This document shows, piece by piece, positions 39,474 to 44,979 of a stretch of 47,959 nt of DNA. The notes under the pieces are model-generated. The model did not search any database. It saw only the letters and a list, made by a program, of their open reading frames with translations, and was not told the origin of the DNA. The translations under genes were made by a program, and so were the position numbers. Source of the DNA: a virus. Each line of letters begins with the position of its first letter. Positions within the stretch are counted from its first letter, which is position 1. The stretch covers positions 1 through 47,959 of IMG/VR virus record IMGVR_UViG_3300022916_000027; one strand, written 5' to 3'.

Positions 39474-41427
39474 CGTCTAACTCCCTCAACGGAACAACGT
39501 CACCACGGCGAGCAGCTTCCTCAACGTCAGCGTCTTGCATGACTTGAGCGTTGATTCCCTGCTTCTTTACGAACTGATCTATATTCTTCCCTCCCATCAG
39601 GCGGGCAGTGTGCTTGAAGATATTTACAATATCAAAGACTTCTCTTAGCTCTGGATCATTCGCCGTGATTTGAAAGATCGAACTCCAGAGCTGCGGATCA
39701 CCAGAAGTCGGAAGGCTTCCATCCTGAACTTCAACATCGTAATCAATGAGGAGATCGTAAGGGCTAACCATAACTCGATCATCCACGCCGAAGGTGGCCC
39801 TCAATTCATCCTCATACCTTCCAGCGATCTTAACGTATTGCTCCTTCGTCATAAATTGCTGAGTCTGACTCCCGACCATATAGCCTAAGTCATGAATGCT
39901 TTGCATACCAGCGATTCTTGCCGCTTTTTCCAGCCGGGACAAGGCACTTCCCCGCGTATCCCTAAATTCCGTGGCGCTAACTCTTTCACCGCCCTGTCGA
40001 GGTAAGCCCTTAATAGCGTCCGTCGCTCCCGTCGATTCATCCATCATCCTTCCGACAATACCACTCTCCGCGATATTCCCCGCTGTTATATCCAGGACCT
40101 TAAGCTGCTCCACCGCATTCTGGACTCCTCTTCCCCAAGCCTTCTTCCGAAGTCGAATCAGCTTTCCAGGAGCCGGATTTCTGAGATCATTTAAGTTAAC
40201 CATCTCAGGATCAACCACGAACATATCGTTGATTGCCTTACGGACATTAGCTACGTGGCTGTTATAGAGGAAGTCCACGAGATGCTGCATTCCGTAGACA
40301 AGCTCAAGTTTCGAGATCGGCGTCGCTGAATACCCATCATAATCCGGGGCGCAGACAGCCACCGGAAACATATCATGGTCAAGGTTCGTCGGCCCCGCTG
40401 ATATAATCACCTGATCTCCGGCCAATGCGAAGAGCCACTTCTCAGGATAATCACTCCGTCCAACGCCCCACTCAGCAGGAATCAGATCAATATATTGATA
40501 GATTACATCAACAGGCTGGCCAGTGCTGCTCCTCCTCGTCCCCTCTTCCCGCACTCCATCCTTATCTCTCCGGCTGTTCTCAATCCCTAAGACACTTCTT
40601 CCGCTAATCTCCTTGATATACTTCCCGTTGAAGAACGTCCCGTTATCCCTCTCTCTATCCAAGATCTCAGTTCGATTCTCCCGACGAAGCCAGCCAACGT
40701 ATTCGCCCCGCTGAACATCCTGAATCGGAACGTTAACGTCAGGAAGGAAGGAATAAGGATCAATATTGTAAAGTTCATTCCCCTCAAACTTCAGAACTCT
40801 TTCCTTCTCCTTCGTAAAGCCTTTCGAGAGAAAGCCAGCGGCGCTGGAGAGAAAGCCATCTTCCTTCTTCGTAGTCTTAAAGCCATGATGCCGAGACCAG
40901 ATTGGAGCCACCGCTCCAAAGCCGTAAGTGAAGGCATCCCTGAACATCGTATGGACTTGAATCCCCGCCTTCGCCCTTCGCATCTGAACGCCGACGACTC
41001 TTTCGAGCAGCATCGCGCCAGTTATATCCTCACTCCCCACACCTTCATACTTGAAGATCGGATCATCGAAGAAGGCAGCCACGACGTAAGTGAGGAGAGT
41101 GTCGAGCGTTGCATAGCTTAACGGAACCACGATTGAGACAGGCCTTCGACTATCCTTATCCTTAAGATTCTCCTCCTCCGTATCCAACGGAATATACGCT
41201 GTCAGCGTATCGTCTATCTTATTCCAAGTCGCATACCGCTTGCTCATCTCGGAATGGCTGGCCATAGCGCGAGACATGATTTCAGTCCGAAGCCTTGTAT
41301 GTAGCTCACTTCCAGGAACCAAGTCGAGATCCAGTGGATACTTATACTCCAAGTCCCCAACGCTAGCCAGGCTTGACTGAAAGGAAGGAATGTTGTCTGC
41401 ATCGCTGTCTTCTAAAATAAAAGGCAT
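39460..41427 (-). CDS. Portal protein (podovirus type)
   Basis: 655 aa, start 41427. Family features: N-terminal DSDADNIPSFQSSLASVGDLEYKYPLDL, long middle with IWSRHHGFKTTKKEDG, AATGATDAIKGLPRQGGERVSATEF and the C-terminal helical stem (RLEKAARIAGMQSIHDLGYMVGSQTQQFM). The length and the sequence DTEEENLKDKDSRRPVSIVVPLSYATLDTLLTYVVAAFFDDPIF match long portal proteins of P22/N4-like podophages. Forms the dodecameric DNA gate; next to terL as usual. Confidence 0.85.
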   Translation of the reverse strand: MPFILEDSDADNIPSFQSSLASVGDLEYKYPLDLDLVPGSELHTRLRTEIMSRAMASHSEMSKRYATWNKIDDTLTAYIPLDTEEENLKDKDSRRPVSIVVPLSYATLDTLLTYVVAAFFDDPIFKYEGVGSEDITGAMLLERVVGVQMRRAKAGIQVHTMFRDAFTYGFGAVAPIWSRHHGFKTTKKEDGFLSSAAGFLSKGFTKEKERVLKFEGNELYNIDPYSFLPDVNVPIQDVQRGEYVGWLRRENRTEILDRERDNGTFFNGKYIKEISGRSVLGIENSRRDKDGVREEGTRRSSTGQPVDVIYQYIDLIPAEWGVGRSDYPEKWLFALAGDQVIISAGPTNLDHDMFPVAVCAPDYDGYSATPISKLELVYGMQHLVDFLYNSHVANVRKAINDMFVVDPEMVNLNDLRNPAPGKLIRLRKKAWGRGVQNAVEQLKVLDITAGNIAESGIVGRMMDESTGATDAIKGLPRQGGERVSATEFRDTRGSALSRLEKAARIAGMQSIHDLGYMVGSQTQQFMTKEQYVKIAGRYEDELRATFGVDDRVMVSPYDLLIDYDVEVQDGSLPTSGDPQLWSSIFQITANDPELREVFDIVNIFKHTARLMGGKNIDQFVKKQGINAQVMQDADVEEAARRGDVVPLRELDDALN

Positions 41428-41428
41428 C

Positions 41429-42940
41429 TTATATCACCCTCTCATAATCAAGCGCCGGCTCTTCTAAATCCTCGAGATCAGCATATTCCGCTTCAATATC
41501 TTCCCCAGTGTCCCTCGGCTCAAAGTACCGATCCCCTTCTTCCAAAACATAGATGATGCCAGAAAGCGCATCAATTACATCCCATTTGCTCGGTCTCGGC
41601 CACTGAAGGAGATACTTCTCAATAATCCCTGAGCAAGCCGAGCTATGCTTTACGAGCTTATTCCTATACATCGGGACGAGGCCACCACTTCTCCTCGGCC
41701 CACTCTTTCCTTCTCTTGGCGAGACCTCCACAATGACATAGAACTTGCCAAGCCTGAGCATCTCGTTTCTTAGCGGATAAGTGATATATTCGTGAAGGCC
41801 CGTTACCTCCGGCGCAATCACCAAAGCGTTCAAACGCTCCGCCATTGCGAAGGTCTCATTGTAGAGAGTGTCAGGATACATCTGATCCTCGATGATTTCC
41901 CTCACGAAAAGCTCATTCGTCCGAGTGTTAACGCCAACGCCAACTATCGCTGTGTTAGCACTTCCAGTCTTCATCGTCCGCGCAGGGTCCATGAGCACGA
42001 CACTCTCGACATTCGAGTCCTTGTTTAAGTCTACATCTTTCTCCTCATACTCTTGGAAGTATTCTTGCTTGAAGCCAGCGTTCTCCTTCGCGACTGGAAT
42101 GTTCCTAAACTCACGATATAGAACATCCAGCATTTCATTCCTTCTATAACTATTCGCCAACTTCTTAATATCTCCATCTGTCATGTGCTCAGGCCAGATA
42201 CTCTTATAATTATCATCAAAGAGCTCGAGCCTAACCGTCTTCCAATCCGGATACTTCTCTTGATCCAGAAGATTATTAAGGAGAGAATCCTCATGAAGAA
42301 TAGTCCCTACCACAATAACTCTCCAATCCCTTCTCCCTCTTTCCACGCTGTTGAGAAGGGCTGAGAAGAACCACTTCTTAAGTTTCTCTCTCCGCTCTTC
42401 ACTCTCCACCCCCTCATCATCCTCAAGATCATCCACGAGGATAAGATCAGGCCGCTGGCTACGAAACTTTCTACCACGAACCTGCTGGCCCGCCCCGCGA
42501 GGCATGACCTTAGTCCCTTTCGCCGTAACCCATTCCTTCCGCCCAAAGCTATCCTTCCGTTCCTCTGGCTCAAAGTTCCCGAAGAGTGCTGCAATATCCT
42601 CGCTCTCGATCAGCTGGGTCTTAATATCCTCACTTTGCTCAACCGCGGAATCTGATGTTGCTGAGACCGGGATGATGTAATGACTGTCCTGAAATATCAT
42701 CCTCTTGATCGGAAAGATTGTATTTACTAAAGTCGTCTTTCCAATCCCACGAGGAGCGGCAATGGCCGCCGTCTGAATCGAGTCATCGTCTAAGATCTCA
42801 AAGATCGGATCATGGAGCTCTGGCGAAAACTCCTTATAGAAAACAGCAGGGAAGAAGGAGCGGCAGAAATACTTGAAAGAGTGATCGCACTCCGCAAGAA
42901 ATTCCTCCACTTCCTTCTCATTAGCCAGATTCTCACTCAC
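41429..42940 (-). CDS. terL: Terminase large subunit
   Basis: 503 aa, start ATG 42940 (overlap 4 bp with the upstream gene). Walker A PRGIGKTT (63-70), Walker B DLILVDDLED (~165-174), coupling motif VVGTIL (~211-216) and RNase H-like nuclease Asp318 in VVLMDPART. A classic ATPase-nuclease packaging motor, about the usual length. Together with TerS at 3118 it translocates DNA into the prohead through the portal. Confidence 0.95.
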   Translation of the reverse strand: MSENLANEKEVEEFLAECDHSFKYFCRSFFPAVFYKEFSPELHDPIFEILDDDSIQTAAIAAPRGIGKTTLVNTIFPIKRMIFQDSHYIIPVSATSDSAVEQSEDIKTQLIESEDIAALFGNFEPEERKDSFGRKEWVTAKGTKVMPRGAGQQVRGRKFRSQRPDLILVDDLEDDEGVESEERREKLKKWFFSALLNSVERGRRDWRVIVVGTILHEDSLLNNLLDQEKYPDWKTVRLELFDDNYKSIWPEHMTDGDIKKLANSYRRNEMLDVLYREFRNIPVAKENAGFKQEYFQEYEEKDVDLNKDSNVESVVLMDPARTMKTGSANTAIVGVGVNTRTNELFVREIIEDQMYPDTLYNETFAMAERLNALVIAPEVTGLHEYITYPLRNEMLRLGKFYVIVEVSPREGKSGPRRSGGLVPMYRNKLVKHSSACSGIIEKYLLQWPRPSKWDVIDALSGIIYVLEEGDRYFEPRDTGEDIEAEYADLEDLEEPALDYERVI

Positions 42941-43239
42941 GCTGAGATCTCCGCGCTCCAGTCAACACCGCCGGAGACATTTGAGTTCGTGAGATTAACC
43001 AACCGATCCGTCGTCGTGTCCCCTGTGCACTCCACCAGTGCAACGGAGCTCCCGGTCAAGGGAGGACCGCCCGCTGTCAAGAGCTTATCCATCGTGTTCA
43101 CGACCTCAGCGTCACTCACACCAGCAGCGCTGAGATCCGTCTCCAGCTGAGCTGCCCTTTCATTAATGGCGATCAGCTCCTCGATAATCGTCTTCGCTTG
43201 GGCCAGCTTCACCCTTCGTTCCGCCACTGTCTCAGCCAT
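42937..43239 (-). CDS. Tandem-paralogue structural protein, copy A
   Basis: 100 aa. Starts MAETVAERRVKLAQAKTIIEELI and ends SGGVDWSAEISA. Same layout as the next gene upstream (MAEKCSERRTKLATAQKLLNELI ... TGGVDWTAEAESTA), so the two arose by tandem duplication. Shared features: N-terminal helix, GGPP motif (TAGGPPLTG vs LPGGGPPTDG), then TxxRLxNLxNxxVxGGVDW. Likely a small virion or assembly protein; ATGA overlap with terL. Confidence 0.75.
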   Translation of the reverse strand: MAETVAERRVKLAQAKTIIEELIAINERAAQLETDLSAAGVSDAEVVNTMDKLLTAGGPPLTGSSVALVECTGDTTTDRLVNLTNSNVSGGVDWSAEISA

Positions 43240-43547
43240 TACGCTGTTGACTCCGCTTCTGCCGTCCAGTCAACTCCGCCGGTCACGGCATCGTTTAGGA
43301 GATTATAAAGCCGTCCTGTTATTGTCTCTCCGTCCGCCTCACCAAAGGCAGCGGCTCCATCTGTCGGGGGACCGCCGCCTGGGAGCATTAAGTCCTGAGT
43401 CCCTTCAATATCGGCAGCAGCTGTAACGCCTGCTGCAATCATCTGAGTCTCAGTTCTCGAAGCTGTTTCGTTCAACTGAATCAGCTCATTCAACAGCTTC
43501 TGGGCCGTCGCCAACTTCGTCCTTCTCTCGCTGCACTTTTCAGCCAT
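43239..43547 (-). CDS. Tandem-paralogue structural protein, copy B
   Basis: 102 aa. Paralogue of 42937-43239 as shown by the shared MAE.xxERRxKLAxA start, GGPP core and GGVDW end. The genes overlap by one base. The copies differ through the middle (TSLRT vs ASRTET region), so they have probably diverged in function. Unknown role. Confidence 0.75.
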   Translation of the reverse strand: MAEKCSERRTKLATAQKLLNELIQLNETASRTETQMIAAGVTAAADIEGTQDLMLPGGGPPTDGAAAFGEADGETITGRLYNLLNDAVTGGVDWTAEAESTA

Positions 43548-43716
43548 CGTAGATTATTCTCCTTTTCATACTATCATCTTCGTCGCTCTGCCTAAACGCC
43601 GTTTCCCAAGGACTCTTCAGAGTCTCCGGTCGGTCTCGCACCGTCCAGATATCATCCCCAATATCCTTGATTTCCACTGTCCCGTCAGATAGAAGAACCG
43701 CCCTTCTTCTCGTCAT
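43540..43716 (-). CDS. Small tail-module protein, 58 aa
   Basis: ATG at 43716 overlaps the upstream stop (ATGA). The frame is open further up but into the neighbour. Starts MTRRRAVLLSDGTVEIKDIGDDIWTVRD and ends in a basic tail. Beta-rich, possibly a small tail or head-completion piece. Confidence 0.65.
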   Translation of the reverse strand: MTRRRAVLLSDGTVEIKDIGDDIWTVRDRPETLKSPWETAFRQSDEDDSMKRRIIYDG

Positions 43717-44108
43717 GAGTTCGGAATCTCCTTCGAGACACTGAACAAACCCTGAGCTAAACGAGATACAGTAATGCCATCGGCCGCCGTCAACTCCACA
43801 ATATAAACATAGTCGTTGTAAGTCCAAGTGGAGAGAACCGAAGCAGCTATTGAGATAACTACTTTTCCATCACTTCCGTCAGGCGTTCCAATGTCACTAG
43901 GTCCAATCTTAATATCTCCAGCCTGCGTCGTCGTTGAAGCTACCCAAGTTCCGTACTTAACCTGAGCAGTACCATAAGCAGGAGAGATATTCATCCTCAT
44001 GTCGTAAGTCGTAAGGTCTACAACGACGCCATCTTTATCTTTCCAAACAAAAGTCAGATTAAGCTTTGCGCCCTGCTCCGCGAGGATGTTAAACTTTGCT
44101 GCTAGCAT
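43713..44108 (-). CDS. Small beta-sandwich baseplate/tail-like protein
   Basis: 131 aa from ATG 44108, chosen over GTG 44117 because AAAGGTG from the palindrome flank lies at SD distance. Sequence AKLNLTFVWKDKDGVVVDLTTYDMRMNI (a BppU-type lNLtfxxkDxdGxpxDLtg motif) and VYIVELTAADGITVSRLAQG, typical of N-terminal domains of phage tail/baseplate fibres. The 23-bp palindrome sits just upstream. Confidence 0.65.
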   Translation of the reverse strand: MLAAKFNILAEQGAKLNLTFVWKDKDGVVVDLTTYDMRMNISPAYGTAQVKYGTWVASTTTQAGDIKIGPSDIGTPDGSDGKVVISIAASVLSTWTYNDYVYIVELTAADGITVSRLAQGLFSVSKEIPNS

Positions 44109-44117
44109 TCTTGTCAC

Positions 44118-44140
44118 CTTTGTTCATAATATGAACAGAG
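44118..44140. repeat. 23-bp palindrome copy (one mismatch)
   Basis: CTTTGTTCA-TAATA-TGAACAGAG. On the minus strand it is followed by GTGACAAGA and the ATG at 44108, so AAAGGTG acts as the likely SD. It lies between the endolysin stop (44144) and this gene. Confidence 0.88.
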
Positions 44141-44143
44141 TTG

Positions 44144-44536
44144 TCAATCAATCAACTCGAAATGCCCAAAATCAGCCAGGCTCTGATCTATGGTCTCAGT
44201 ATCTCCATCCCAGTCTCCGCCCCAGCGCAGCTTAATTCCCCTAACCCTCGCAAGCTCCATAATGATCCCAGCAACGAATGCAAACCGATGCGTGTCTTCC
44301 CATTTGATCGGATAAGGAGCAATATCCACTGCCTTGCTTGGCAGCGTATTATGCTTTCCGTTCGGCCAGCTGAGCTCACTCTGGCCAGTCAGGAAAGCTT
44401 CATTCTGCGCGCCTTCCCCGCGATGCCCACAGAGGACCGAGAAGTCCACTATCATAATCGCGGCATGAAGGACCATCTGGATATCTTCATGGCACGTCGC
44501 GAGATTGAGCTGCGAAGCCCGACTGAAACTAGCCAC
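44144..44536 (-). CDS. Endolysin, M15-type L-alanyl-D-glutamate/DD-peptidase
   Basis: 130 aa. GTG at 44536 has AAGGAG 7 nt upstream; the frame is open further up but inside the next gene. The active site is the VanY/M15-like pattern: H62 in GKHNTLPSKAVD, D71, and H125 in ADFGHFELID, with WGGDWD between. Length fits short T5-type endolysins. It cleaves the peptidoglycan stem peptide for lysis. It follows two membrane genes, as expected for a holin/endolysin cassette. Confidence 0.88.
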   Translation of the reverse strand: MASFSRASQLNLATCHEDIQMVLHAAIMIVDFSVLCGHRGEGAQNEAFLTGQSELSWPNGKHNTLPSKAVDIAPYPIKWEDTHRFAFVAGIIMELARVRGIKLRWGGDWDGDTETIDQSLADFGHFELID

Positions 44537-44804
44537 CTTGCATCTCCTTCTGCACCAGCAATTCAAGAAGTTTATTAGCTGTCTTCTGATGTGAGACCAT
44601 TTCATCAATCTTCCCAACGAGAGGCGTAAGAGCCGCTGAAGCCTGGCACTCGTTCCCTTCACCCCGAGAGAAGCCGAAGACATACTTAGCCGTCAACAGC
44701 GTGCCCAGCGAAGAGAGAACACCCGTTCCTCCAACGGCAGCGCCAATAACCTTAACACTCGATGCTAGCTCTGCCGCCGCCTGAAGTTCTTGAGGAGACG
44801 CCAT
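44529..44804 (-). CDS. Putative holin-like membrane protein
   Basis: 91 aa. Residues ~18-46 (VKVIGAAVGGTGVLSSLGTLLTAKYVFG) could be a transmembrane hairpin or one long helix; the C-terminal third is amphipathic (KIDEMVSHQKTANKLLELLVQKEM). Overlaps the endolysin gene start. Position directly before the endolysin suggests holin or antiholin function, but the low hydrophobicity leaves doubt. Confidence 0.55.
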   Translation of the reverse strand: MASPQELQAAAELASSVKVIGAAVGGTGVLSSLGTLLTAKYVFGFSRGEGNECQASAALTPLVGKIDEMVSHQKTANKLLELLVQKEMQGG

Positions 44805-44805
44805 G

Positions 44806-44979
44806 TCACGATTTCTTTCCCAGGATTGCCAGGAAGATGTCCTTCGCCATCTTCAGCGCATCGTCATCACCCTTCCACGGTGTCTTCTGCACAACGATGT
44901 TCAAGACGGTGAACGTCAAGAGTCCGTGCGTATACGGTGCTTCCGCATACCAGGCCCAAATCCCTTGTAGAAATTCCAT
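44806..44979 (-). CDS. 57-aa small lysis-cassette membrane protein
   Basis: Starts ATG at 44979, sharing a base with the stop of the fibre gene (TAATG). Translation: MEFLQGIWAWYAEAP, a hydrophobic helix (HGLLTFTVLNIVV), QKTPWKGDDDALKMAK, ending LGKKS. Good SD GGGAGAAGG inside the fibre gene. Likely a holin or holin partner; it sits between fibre and the putative holin gene. Confidence 0.7.
   Translation of the reverse strand: MEFLQGIWAWYAEAPYTHGLLTFTVLNIVVQKTPWKGDDDALKMAKDIFLAILGKKS

Noticed and set aside
5144-44140. Reading the 23-bp palindromes as intrinsic terminators
   Set aside because: No T-run follows any copy on either strand and one copy lies inside coding sequence.
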